In this document: piece by piece, positions 17,349 through 25,479 of the stretch
Layout of the letters: each line of letters opens with the position of its first letter
Position numbering within the stretch: position 1 is the stretch's first letter
Assembly: GCA_026415615.1 (NCBI GenBank)
Contig: JAOAGT010000001.1
Location: 120,562 to 184,561, forward strand
DNA: 64,000 bases
Reading direction: 5' to 3'
Source: Thermoleophilia bacterium
GTDB lineage: Bacteria; Actinomycetota; Thermoleophilia; RBG-16-64-13
Notes under the pieces: generated by a model
What the model saw: the letters and a program-made list of their open reading frames with translations, nothing else
What the model was told of the DNA's origin: nothing
Databases searched by the model: none
Made by a program: the position numbers and the translations under genes

Positions 17349-19247
17349 GTGGAAAGCTACATCTGGCTGATTCCGCTCCTACCCTTCGTAGCCTTTGTAA
17401 TCACGTTGCTCTTAGGCAAGTGGTGGATCCGCGAGGCTTCTCATTGGCTTCCCATTCTAGCCATGGCTGGCTCTTTTGGACTTTCTCTGGCTGCGTTTCT
17501 TGCGATCCGGGGCGCCGAGGAGCCCGTGACGTTAGAGCTCTGGCGCTGGTTCTCGGTTGGTGGTTTCCAGGTGCCTATCACTCTCCAGATGGACCAGCTG
17601 TCGGCTGTCATGTGCTTGGTAGTTTCGGGAGTGGGCCTTCTGATCTTTATCTACTCCGTCGGCTACATGCACGGCGACGGCGGGTACTACCGGTTCTTTG
17701 CCTACATGAGCCTGTTTGCTTTCAGCATGCTCACGCTGGTCTTGGCTGGGAATTATCTGCTTTTGTACTTCGGCTGGGAAGCAGTCGGCCTGTGTTCCTA
17801 CTATCTGATTGGCTTCTTCTACCACAAACCCGAAGCTGCTGCGGCCGGCAAGAAGGCGTTCATAGTGAACCGGGTGGGCGATTTCGGCTTCGGTCTGGGG
17901 GTAATGCTGATTTTTGTCACACTTGGCACCCTGGACTACGTCAAGGTATTTGAGCAGGTGCAGGCGGGCGCGGCTAGCGACAGGGCGCTCTTGGGGATTG
18001 CTCTTCTTCTGTTTATGGGAGCAATGGGTAAGTCGGCCCAATTTCCGCTTCACGTGTGGTTGCCGGACGCTATGGAGGGTCCTACTCCAGTCTCAGCCCT
18101 CATCCATGCTGCCACCATGGTTACGGCCGGCGTGTACATGGTTGCCCGCAGTGCGGTGATCTTCGCCAGCGTACCTGTCACCCTGTTGGTGGTGGGCGCA
18201 GTGGGCGCGTTTACGGCCATATTTGCTGCTGTCATCGGCATTTGCCAAAAAGACATAAAGCGGGTACTTGCCTACTCTACTGTCTCGCAGCTTGGCTACA
18301 TGTTTATGGCCTTAGGGGTGGGAGCGTGGGCGGTGGCCATTTTTCACCTGGTCACGCACGCCTTCTTCAAGGCTCTGCTGTTCTTGGGGGCTGGTTCGGT
18401 GATCCACGCCCTCGGTGGAGAGCAAAACATGGACAAAATGGGAGGCCTAAGGCGCCGCATCCCCGCCACTTATTACACTCTTACCGCCGGAGCTTTGGCG
18501 CTAGCTGGCATCTTTCCTTTTGCTGGTTTCTGGTCCAAGGATGAGATCCTGGGCTCTGCCTGGCGAGAGGGGCAATATGTATTTTGGGCGGTAGGGCTCG
18601 TAGCTGCTTTTGTAACGGCCTTCTACAGCTTCCGCATGATCTTCCGCACTTTCTTCGGGCAATCGCGGATGGACAAAGAGGCCGAGGAGCACGTGCACGA
18701 AAGCCCGTGGGTGATGATCGTGCCCCTGGCGGTGCTCGCTGTGGCTTCCTTCCTTGGCGGTTTTCTTGGCATGCCCGGCAAGCTAGGCGTCATCCAGCGG
18801 TTTCTGGAACCGGTTTTTGCTCCGGCCAACGAGATTCTAGGCGTTCACGAACACGCGCTTGGTGCAGCCGACTACGCACTCATGGTGCTCTCTGTCGTGG
18901 CGGCGGGTCTCGGAATTGTGCTTGCCTGGTACATGTACGTGCGTCGTCCGGATCTGCCTGTGCTCCTGGGACAAAAGCTGCATCCGGCATACAAGATTGT
19001 CTACAACAAGTTCTATGTGGACGAGTTTTATGGAGCCACAGTGGTGCGACTGACGGTAGACGGGTCGCGCTGGGTGTGGCGAAACTTCGATGAGAAGGTT
19101 ATTGACGCCGGCGCACATGGGCTCGCCTGGCTCTGGCGCAAAGGTGGCGAGGTGGTGCGGCCGTTGCAGACTGGCCAGGTGCAGAACTACCTACTTGCCA
19201 TAGTTATCGGACTATTTGTTGTCGCGGCGGTGGTGGTGCTCAGGTGA
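17349..19247 (+). CDS. nuoL: Nuo subunit L (antiporter-like, MRP family)
   Basis: Large terminal proton-pumping subunit. 632 residues with about 16 helices and the C-terminal lateral-helix region typical of NuoL. The proton_antipo_M stretch includes FGWEAVGLCSYYLIGFFY, KSAQFPLHVWLPDAMEGPTPVSALIHAATMV and a conserved Lys/His series. The start is GTG behind AGGAGGGC. Ends in a GTGA overlap with nuoM. Confidence 0.97.
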   Translation: MESYIWLIPLLPFVAFVITLLLGKWWIREASHWLPILAMAGSFGLSLAAFLAIRGAEEPVTLELWRWFSVGGFQVPITLQMDQLSAVMCLVVSGVGLLIFIYSVGYMHGDGGYYRFFAYMSLFAFSMLTLVLAGNYLLLYFGWEAVGLCSYYLIGFFYHKPEAAAAGKKAFIVNRVGDFGFGLGVMLIFVTLGTLDYVKVFEQVQAGAASDRALLGIALLLFMGAMGKSAQFPLHVWLPDAMEGPTPVSALIHAATMVTAGVYMVARSAVIFASVPVTLLVVGAVGAFTAIFAAVIGICQKDIKRVLAYSTVSQLGYMFMALGVGAWAVAIFHLVTHAFFKALLFLGAGSVIHALGGEQNMDKMGGLRRRIPATYYTLTAGALALAGIFPFAGFWSKDEILGSAWREGQYVFWAVGLVAAFVTAFYSFRMIFRTFFGQSRMDKEAEEHVHESPWVMIVPLAVLAVASFLGGFLGMPGKLGVIQRFLEPVFAPANEILGVHEHALGAADYALMVLSVVAAGLGIVLAWYMYVRRPDLPVLLGQKLHPAYKIVYNKFYVDEFYGATVVRLTVDGSRWVWRNFDEKVIDAGAHGLAWLWRKGGEVVRPLQTGQVQNYLLAIVIGLFVVAAVVVLR

Positions 19248-20773
19248 TTCTTACACTGCTTGTATTTTTACCTTTGGTTGGCGCAGCCGCCATGTTGGTT
19301 TTCATGCGCGGCAAGCCAAACGCCTTCAAGTCGGCAGCTTTGATAACAAACGTCTTCGAGCTTGCTGTTGCTGTTGTTGCAGCTGCCCGTTTTGACACGG
19401 GCGCGAGCGGCTTTCAGCTCGTGGAAAGGCACAGCTGGATTCCCAGCTGGGGGATCTCTTATCACCTGGGCGTGGATGGGATCTCACTGCTCTTGGTGCT
19501 GCTTACGGCCCTGCTAACGGTGGTCGCCATCCTCGGCACCTGGAACTCCATTACGGATCGGCAGCTTGCCTTCTTCGTTAGCCTACTTGTGCTCGAGACG
19601 GGCATGATGGGTGTGTTCGTCTCTTTGGATTTGTTCCTGTTTTATGTCTTCTGGGAAGTCCAGCTAATTCCCATGTACTTCATAATCGGCCTGTGGGGCG
19701 GGCCCAGGCGGGTGTATGCCGCGATTAAGTTCTTCCTGTACACCTTTGCGGGGTCGGTGCTCATGCTGGTGGCCATCATTGCCATAGTTTGGTGGTACGC
19801 CAAGAACGTCGGGTTCGCGACCTTTGACATCCTTCTCCTGCAACAGGCGGGCTTTGGCGGATCGCTCGCTTTGTGGGCTTTTGCAGCCTTTTTCATCGCC
19901 TTTGCCATCAAAGTTCCGATGTTCCCGGTTCACACCTGGCTTCCCGATGCTCATACCGAGGCTCCCACTGCAGGGTCGGTGATTCTGGCGGGCGTGCTGC
20001 TGAAGATGGGTGTCTACGGCATGATTCGCTTTTGCATTGGGTTTTTCCCGGAGGTGGCGGTCAAGGCTGTTGTACCCGTAATGATCTTGTCCGTGATCGC
20101 GGTCATATACGGAGCGGCCATGTCATTGGTGCAGCCGGACATGAAACGCCTAGTGGCCTATTCCTCAGTTAGCCACATGGGTTTTGTCACTGCGGGGCTA
20201 TTTGCGTTCAATCAGCAGGGCATTGAGGGCTCCGTTCTACAGATGGTAAACCATGGGGTCCTAACCGGGGCCTTGTTCCTGATGGTGGGATTCTTCTATG
20301 ACCGCACTCACACTCGCATGATTGGCGACTACGGGGGTATGGCGCGGCCCATGCCGGTGGCAGCAGCTTTCTTTAGTCTCTTTGTTCTGGGAAGCCTCGG
20401 GTTGCCTGGCCTAAACGGGTTTGTGGGCGAGTTCTTGATTCTGGTTGGGTTGTTCCAGTATGCGAAGGTCTTTGCTGCGCTTGTCGCGGTGGGCATTGTT
20501 TTGGGGGCGGCCTATCTGCTCTGGATGTACCAGCGCACGATGTTCCAACAGGCCAATGAGCGGTGGCTTTCGCTTGCGGATTTGAGCGCGCGTGAAATCA
20601 TAAGCCTTGTGCCTCTGGTTGGTCTTGCTTTGTGGATTGGGCTTTACCCGCACACTTTTCTCAACTTTCTCCATGTCCCAGCGCAGAGTCTGATGGCTCA
20701 GGTGGAGCCGTATCTTGCCAGCCAGGGAGGCGGACTTACGAGCTTGTTTAGCTTCCTCGGAGGAGGGTTCTAG
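19244..20773 (+). CDS. nuoM: Nuo subunit M (antiporter-like)
   Basis: Second large antiporter-like subunit. 509 residues, about 14 helices. Motifs are FVFWEVQLIPMYF-like YVFWEVQLIPMYFIIGLWGG, KVPMFPVHTWLPDAHTEAPT and YSSVSHMGFV. Starts at GTG within the overlap with nuoL, and its TAG is followed at once by the ATG of nuoN (zero gap). Confidence 0.97.
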   Translation: MILTLLVFLPLVGAAAMLVFMRGKPNAFKSAALITNVFELAVAVVAAARFDTGASGFQLVERHSWIPSWGISYHLGVDGISLLLVLLTALLTVVAILGTWNSITDRQLAFFVSLLVLETGMMGVFVSLDLFLFYVFWEVQLIPMYFIIGLWGGPRRVYAAIKFFLYTFAGSVLMLVAIIAIVWWYAKNVGFATFDILLLQQAGFGGSLALWAFAAFFIAFAIKVPMFPVHTWLPDAHTEAPTAGSVILAGVLLKMGVYGMIRFCIGFFPEVAVKAVVPVMILSVIAVIYGAAMSLVQPDMKRLVAYSSVSHMGFVTAGLFAFNQQGIEGSVLQMVNHGVLTGALFLMVGFFYDRTHTRMIGDYGGMARPMPVAAAFFSLFVLGSLGLPGLNGFVGEFLILVGLFQYAKVFAALVAVGIVLGAAYLLWMYQRTMFQQANERWLSLADLSAREIISLVPLVGLALWIGLYPHTFLNFLHVPAQSLMAQVEPYLASQGGGLTSLFSFLGGGF

Positions 20774-22327
20774 ATGAGGGCTTCCGATCTAATAGCGGTG
20801 GTGCCCGAACTAGTGCTGCTGGCGGCCGCATGTGTCGTGCTGCTTCTCGAGGCGTTTGTGCGCAAGACGTGGGGTCTGGCGCTGGCCGAGAGGAACGAGC
20901 AACGGCAGCACGCAAGGCCCAGTGGATCTGCGGTTCAAGGCGGGCTTTCCACCGCCATGCTTGCCGTCACATTGACCGGTCTTCTGGGTGCAGCTGCGGT
21001 TTCGGTGGGGTTATGGGGGCAATCCCGGAGCAGTTTTGCCGACATGCTTGTGCTCGACGGGTGGGCTATTTTCTTCAGGGTTCTTTTCTCCGTGGCGGCG
21101 TCGCTAGTGGTGCTTACGTCCCCATCCTACCTGGAGGTTCACCGGCGGCACCTGGGTGAGTACTACGCCCTTTTGCTTTTTGCCGTTATCGGCATGAATC
21201 TAATGGTGGCGGCACGCGACTTTATTCTCCTTTATGTTTCGGTGGAGCTAATGGCTATCTCAAGCTACTTGCTCGCTGCTTTCTTCCGTTACCGCCTCCG
21301 ATCCAACGAGGCTTCCCTTAAGTACCTGGTTACCGGCTCGTTGGCTTCTGGCATCCTGCTTTACGGCATCTCCCTGGTGTATGGCCTAACGGCGCGCACC
21401 GGTTATAAACTCGTTGGCACGGCACTTATGCCGGACGCTCCCGGCGCGGGTACACAGGGCTCGACCGGCGTGTTGTTTGCTCTTGCTCTAGTGGGCATTG
21501 GCCTTGCCTTTAAGGTTTCGGCCGTGCCTTTTCATATGTGGACGCCGGATGTTTATCAAGGCGCTCCCACGCCCATTGCTGCCTTCTTCTCAGTGGGGCC
21601 AAAGGCAGCTGCTTTTTCGGCTCTGGTTGTCGTTTTTGTGACTGCTTTTGGCGGTCAATCTGGGGAGTGGGGAGTGTTTTTTGTGGTGCTTTCCATTCTC
21701 ACCATGCTGGCGGGCAATCTCTACGCCCTTGTCCAGACTAATGTCAAGCGCATGCTCGCCTACTCCTCTATCGCGCACGCCGGGTACCTGCTCATGGGTA
21801 TGGCGGCCATGGGGATGGGCAAAGATGCAGCTTTGGGGCAGGCTATCCTGGTTTACCTTGCGGCCTATACCTTCATGAACTTAGGGGCTTTTGGGATACT
21901 TGCCTATCTAAAGACCTCTTTTACCAAGCCCTTTGACTACTCACTCAGGAGTTTGGCCGGGTTGGGAAGACGCTCGCCCTGGGCGGCGGTACTTCTTTCC
22001 CTGTTCTTGATTTCGCTGCTTGGCATCCCTGGCACTGCGGGATTCATTGCCAAGTTTTACGTGTTTGGGGCCGCTGTATGGGCTGATTTGTGGTGGCTAG
22101 CAGTTATAGCCGTGGTGCTAAGTGCCGTTTCGGCTTACTACTACCTAAGGGTGATTATCTATATGTTCTTCCGCGAACCCGAGGAGGACTACGTTTTGGC
22201 TCAGCCGATTTCAGGGGGGATGGCCGCAGCGCTTTCGGTGAGTGCGCTTGCTACTCTGGTCATAGGGCTCGCCCCCTCTTGGCTGTGGAAGGCTGTCACG
22301 AGCGCTTTTGCTTCGCTTGTGAGCTAG
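20774..22327 (+). CDS. nuoN: Nuo subunit N (antiporter-like)
   Basis: Third antiporter-like subunit and last gene of the cluster. 517 residues, about 14 helices. VSVELMAISSYLL carries the conserved TM5 Glu; KVSAVPFHMWTPDVYQGAPTP is the TM7-loop motif and YSSIAHAGYLLMG the later one. No nuoE, nuoF or nuoG follows, so the NADH-oxidising module is not encoded here. Confidence 0.97.
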   Translation: MRASDLIAVVPELVLLAAACVVLLLEAFVRKTWGLALAERNEQRQHARPSGSAVQGGLSTAMLAVTLTGLLGAAAVSVGLWGQSRSSFADMLVLDGWAIFFRVLFSVAASLVVLTSPSYLEVHRRHLGEYYALLLFAVIGMNLMVAARDFILLYVSVELMAISSYLLAAFFRYRLRSNEASLKYLVTGSLASGILLYGISLVYGLTARTGYKLVGTALMPDAPGAGTQGSTGVLFALALVGIGLAFKVSAVPFHMWTPDVYQGAPTPIAAFFSVGPKAAAFSALVVVFVTAFGGQSGEWGVFFVVLSILTMLAGNLYALVQTNVKRMLAYSSIAHAGYLLMGMAAMGMGKDAALGQAILVYLAAYTFMNLGAFGILAYLKTSFTKPFDYSLRSLAGLGRRSPWAAVLLSLFLISLLGIPGTAGFIAKFYVFGAAVWADLWWLAVIAVVLSAVSAYYYLRVIIYMFFREPEEDYVLAQPISGGMAAALSVSALATLVIGLAPSWLWKAVTSAFASLVS

Positions 22328-22365
22328 ATCATGCTATCTGCCAGTTAGACCATGCTTCTTGCCGC
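22324..22365. repeat. 21-bp imperfect tandem repeat at the nuoN stop
   Basis: Units 22324-22344 and 22345-22365 agree at 14 of 21 positions around TAGAYCATGCT. The first contains the nuoN TAG and the second contains the ATG of the next gene, so the duplication may have supplied that start codon. Confidence 0.55.
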
Positions 22366-23914
22366 TGACTGGGTTGTTCCTGTTAGCCGCCCTCCGGTGG
22401 CCAGAGGGGCTGTACATGTAAGAGACGGACAGATTCAAGAGATTGGGTCACTTGCCGACCTACAAGAGCGGTTGCCGGACGAGGCGGTTTGGAATTTCCC
22501 CGGCTGTGCGCTCATACCGGGGTTCATAAACGCGCACAGCCATCTCGAGTACTCGTGTTTGTTAGGGTTTTCTCCCCCCACTAACTTTGGTCGTTGGATG
22601 CTGAGGCTGCTTCTTGCTCGGCGCAAGCTGGACGATGAAGATTGGCGGGTTTCTGCGCTTTGGGGCGCCTACGAATGCCTCCGCAGCGGCATCACGTTTG
22701 TAGCGGATAGTTCATTTGGAGGAGAGGCGGTGGCGCGCGCAGCCCGCGAAACTGGGCTGCGCGCGCGCATTTACCTGGAGCTTTTTGGCCTTGACGACCG
22801 GGACCTTGCTAAGACCATGTCGCAGTTTGAAGAGCGGCTGTCCGACCTGGCGAGCCGCTATGGCGATAACGTCGAGTGGGGGATTTCTCCGCACGCTCCG
22901 TATACGGTCTCGGCGCGTCTATACCGGGAAGCGGCGCGCCTTGCGCGCCGCGCCTGCCTGCCCCTTGCCACACACGTGGCCGAGTCGCCCGCCGAAGTAG
23001 ACCTGCTCATGAGAGGAAAAAGTCCCATCTCGTGGGCATACAAGTTAGCTCGGTTGTGGACTGGCGAAACGTGGCGGCCACCGCGAACAACGCCAGTGCA
23101 GTATGTAGCAGGCACTGGAGCTCTGGGTCCCGAAACTGTAGTAGCCCACGCGGTGCAACTTAGCGCGCTTGACATCGAAATCTTGGCTTCCCGCGGAGTG
23201 GCGGTGGCGCATTGTCCGCGGTCTAACGCCTGGCTTAAGTGCGGAGACGCGCCTGTGGCTGAGTTAAGAAAGGCCGGGGTTCGAGTCGGACTAGGCACGG
23301 ACAGTCTTGCCTCGAATGAAAATCTGGACATGTTTGCGGAGATGCGGGCCGCGCTCGAAGCGAGCGGGAGGCGCGCGCGCCAGCAGATGCTGGCGCGCGC
23401 GCCCACCCTCTCCCACGCTCCGACTGCTATGCCCCCGTCGCCTCTTACCTGCGAAGATGTCTTTCGTCTTGCCACTCTCGGCGGAGCGGAGGCATTGGGT
23501 CTCGAGGGCACCCTAGGGAGTCTAGAGCCTGGCAAGCAGGCAGATATTGTTGCCGTGCGGCTTCCAGACGCTGCGGGGGTTGGTGTCAGTGCAGCGCTTC
23601 CTGACTTTCCATCTGCTCCAACCTGGCCTGAATCTCCTCCAGCGCGGCCGGAATCTGCTCCAGCCTGGCCCGATCCTGTTAGCGCTCTTGTGGAGCGCGC
23701 AACTGCCGCCGATGTCGTCATGACAATGGTTGCAGGGGTTTGCCGCTACCAGAAGGGCGGCCAGAGCTCTGAGGGCGACACCGGTGGCGTGCAAGAGACG
23801 GGGAGCGGTTCTTCACTGCACTCCGACCGAGCACTCGAGCAGGGTTTTCCGCCCTTGGAAGTCAAGTCGGCCTGGCAACAAGCGCGCGCTAAACTGGGCC
23901 TAGGACGTGCCTAG
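22352..23914 (+). CDS. Amidohydrolase-family deaminase (aminodeoxyfutalosine/MTA/SAH deaminase-like)
   Basis: A metal-dependent TIM-barrel amidohydrolase. Ligands are in place: HSH at 62-64 in GFINAHSHLEY, H208 in LATHVAES, H266 in VVAHAVQ and D317 in GLGTDSLAS; SPHAPYTVS (H181) is typical of nucleoside-type deaminases. The neighbouring respiratory complex makes an aminodeoxyfutalosine deaminase of menaquinone synthesis an attractive guess, but the motifs do not separate it from methylthioadenosine or adenosylhomocysteine deaminases. At 520 residues it is about 100 longer than usual. The excess is low-complexity: Arg/Ala- and Pro-rich at 338-364, Pro/Trp-Pro-Glu repeats at 418-443 and Gly/Ser at 466-495. 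The gene contains three GC-rich hairpins. The start ATG lies 24 bases after nuoN with no strong ribosome site. Confidence 0.75.
   Translation: MLLAADWVVPVSRPPVARGAVHVRDGQIQEIGSLADLQERLPDEAVWNFPGCALIPGFINAHSHLEYSCLLGFSPPTNFGRWMLRLLLARRKLDDEDWRVSALWGAYECLRSGITFVADSSFGGEAVARAARETGLRARIYLELFGLDDRDLAKTMSQFEERLSDLASRYGDNVEWGISPHAPYTVSARLYREAARLARRACLPLATHVAESPAEVDLLMRGKSPISWAYKLARLWTGETWRPPRTTPVQYVAGTGALGPETVVAHAVQLSALDIEILASRGVAVAHCPRSNAWLKCGDAPVAELRKAGVRVGLGTDSLASNENLDMFAEMRAALEASGRRARQQMLARAPTLSHAPTAMPPSPLTCEDVFRLATLGGAEALGLEGTLGSLEPGKQADIVAVRLPDAAGVGVSAALPDFPSAPTWPESPPARPESAPAWPDPVSALVERATAADVVMTMVAGVCRYQKGGQSSEGDTGGVQETGSGSSLHSDRALEQGFPPLEVKSAWQQARAKLGLGRA
22733..22766. repeat. GCGC-rich inverted repeat 1 in the amidohydrolase gene
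   Basis: A perfect 13-bp stem (22733-22745 with 22754-22766, arm GCGCGCGCAGCCC) with an 8-nt loop, inside coding sequence at residues ~128-139. Confidence 0.8.
22931..22951. repeat. GCGC-rich inverted repeat 2 in the amidohydrolase gene
   Basis: A perfect 9-bp stem (arm GCGGCGCGC) with a CTT loop, encoding part of AARLARRAC. Confidence 0.75.
23371..23402. repeat. GCGC-rich inverted repeat 3 in the amidohydrolase gene
   Basis: A perfect 15-bp stem (23371-23385 with 23388-23402, arm GCGCGCGCGCCAGCA) around a 2-nt GA. It sits in the first low-complexity insertion and encodes ARQQMLARA. Confidence 0.85.
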
Positions 23915-23941
23915 CTCCACTTGCTTTGCACGGGAACGGTC

Positions 23942-24010
23942 AAGCGGCAGCTCAGGTTCATCCTGGGCGGCGCCCTAGGCTCATTGTGGGCGGCATCTTA
24001 AGCTCACTCC
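23942..24010. repeat. Three 23-bp imperfect tandem repeats after the amidohydrolase gene
   Basis: Adjacent 23-bp units start at 23942, 23965 and 23988, built on GCGGC-N6-AGG/AAGC/TCA. Units 2 and 3 share 16 of 23 positions, units 1 and 2 share 14. No gene is visible in the 213-base gap that holds them. Confidence 0.6.
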
Positions 24011-24127
24011 TAAACGGCCCGGTGGCGAAGACCTTGCATATGCGGCATAATCATTGCCGCTGTTTAGAGCGGTATTCTCTTGGCCGAGTCAGGGTGGGCC
24101 GGAGGGTTTGAGGCTAAGGAGACTGTC

Positions 24128-24862
24128 TTGCTACTTGACCGAAAGAAGATCAAAAAGTGGGCTAAGTGGGTCGCGCTGGCTCTGGCCGTGATCTTTGGAC
24201 TGAGCTTTCTATTCCTGGGTGTTGGTTACGGAGGCGGCGCCGGATTTAACCTGGCCGAGCTCTTCCGGAGAGGAGACAAGACTACCACCACCGAAGCACA
24301 GACCGACGAGCAGAAGCTCGAAGCCTACCTGAAGACTCTCGAGGCCAACCCGAAGGACACCACTACCATGCTGGCGGTTGCCACCCTCTATGAGCAAATG
24401 TACAAGGAGGGAAAGGGTGACGGCACTGAGTACCTGAGCGAGGCTGCTAAATATCTCGAGAAGGCCATCGATGCGGATCCCAGTCTGAAAGATGTCTATC
24501 TTCGCCTGGCGAATCTTTACTTGAGCAAGGATTTGCAGGCCTATGAGCAGGCTGTTAAGGTGCTTAACAAGGCAACCACGGTGGATCCGGACAATCCGCA
24601 GGTCTTTCTCAAACTTGGAATTGCTCAGCAGGCACTGGGCAACAAGGAAGCAGCAATTCTTGCCTGGCAAAAGTACCTGCAACTTGAACCTAATGGAGAG
24701 ATGGCGCCTGTGGTCAAGGAGCAGCTTGCGAAACTCACCGCCACCACCACGACCACCGCGTCCACGACCACTGTAACTACCGCGACCACCACAACCACGA
24801 CAAGCACTACAACCACAACAAGCACTACCACCAGCTCAACGACCACGACTACTGGCCCGTGA
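24128..24862 (+). CDS. Membrane-anchored TPR protein with Thr-rich C-terminal tail
   Basis: 244 residues. A basic N-terminus (DRKKIKKWAKW) precedes one membrane helix (about 14-36), then an outer domain with tetratricopeptide-like helical pairs at about 65-190 (PSLKDVYLRLANLYL, PDNPQVFLKLGIAQQALGNKEAAILAWQKYLQLEPN). The last ~45 residues are almost pure Thr with Ser/Ala, from an ACC/ACG-rich run. Such tails are typical linkers or glycosylated surface segments in Actinobacteria. TTG at 24128 is chosen because AAGGAG lies six bases before it; the longer frame from 24080 lacks a site. Role unknown; TPRs suggest a scaffold in an envelope complex. Confidence 0.8.
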   Translation: MLLDRKKIKKWAKWVALALAVIFGLSFLFLGVGYGGGAGFNLAELFRRGDKTTTTEAQTDEQKLEAYLKTLEANPKDTTTMLAVATLYEQMYKEGKGDGTEYLSEAAKYLEKAIDADPSLKDVYLRLANLYLSKDLQAYEQAVKVLNKATTVDPDNPQVFLKLGIAQQALGNKEAAILAWQKYLQLEPNGEMAPVVKEQLAKLTATTTTTASTTTVTTATTTTTTSTTTTTSTTTSSTTTTTGP

Positions 24863-24880
24863 GGCTTACAGAAGCCAAGA

Positions 24881-24948
24881 GAAAGACCGGGGCCTATTAG
24901 TAGAAAGACTCTGGCTCTGATAGAAAGACTGTGGCCTTTGTGTATACT
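24881..24948 (+). promoter_or_regulatory. Three GAAAGAC-N3-GGC direct repeats upstream of a -10 box
   Basis: GAAAGACCGGGGC (24881), GAAAGACTCTGGC (24903) and GAAAGACTGTGGC (24923) repeat at 22- and 20-base steps, about two helical turns. TATACT follows at 24943-24948, 64 bases before the STAS gene start. No TTGACA-like -35 is present at the right distance, so the repeats may be activator sites, or simply another 3'-end tandem repeat of this genome. Confidence 0.45.
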
Positions 24949-25011
24949 GAAAAGCCAAGGCGGCGGTGCGCGTCAGGCGCAATACCAGTGGTCTAACGAG
25001 GGGGTTGGCCT

Positions 25012-25344
25012 TTGACCCTGTCTTTAAGCACTGAAACGTTGGGTGGCTTTGTGGTAATCGATGTCGGGGGTGATCTAGATGTTTACACGGCCCCCCGGTT
25101 GCAGGAAGCACTCGATCAGACAGTGTCCAACGGTGCGCGCGTGATCCTAGATCTTACTGATGTTCATTTCATTGACTCCACGGCGCTAGGCGTGCTTGCT
25201 GGGGCGCATGAGAAGTCTAAAGCGGCTAGTGGGGAGCTCCGTCTCGTGGTGGACGATCCCCACGTCCTTAAGATCTTTCGCATTACCGGGTTTGAGGGGA
25301 TCTTTTCCATCTATGGTAAGGTAGCAGACGCGATTAGCGGCTAG
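25012..25344 (+). CDS. STAS-domain anti-sigma factor antagonist
   Basis: 110 residues forming one complete STAS domain (SpoIIAA/RsbV family). Such proteins release a sigma factor by binding its anti-sigma kinase, and are switched by phosphorylation of a Ser. That Ser is S56 in FIDSTALGVL, followed by GAHEKSK. The start is TTG, seven bases after GAGGGGG. No anti-sigma kinase, phosphatase or sigma gene adjoins it, so its partner is elsewhere. Confidence 0.92.
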   Translation: MTLSLSTETLGGFVVIDVGGDLDVYTAPRLQEALDQTVSNGARVILDLTDVHFIDSTALGVLAGAHEKSKAASGELRLVVDDPHVLKIFRITGFEGIFSIYGKVADAISG

Positions 25345-25479
25345 CCTGCCTGTTCTTGCAATACGATCCCCCCGTTGCTTCGAGCCTGCTTCTTAAGACC
25401 TAGGCTAACGTTACTTCGCTGTCCGGGGCGTGCTATTGTTCCTCGAAAGTAGTGTTGAACGAACCAGGAGTACGACAAA

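Noticed and set aside
22858..23721. 287-codon minus-strand open frame
   Set aside because: Antisense to the amidohydrolase; its Ala/Arg/Ser/Pro-rich content mirrors the GC-rich repeats of that gene.
24625..24846. Val-rich minus-strand peptide
   Set aside because: It is the reverse reading of the ACC-type Thr-rich tail of the TPR protein.
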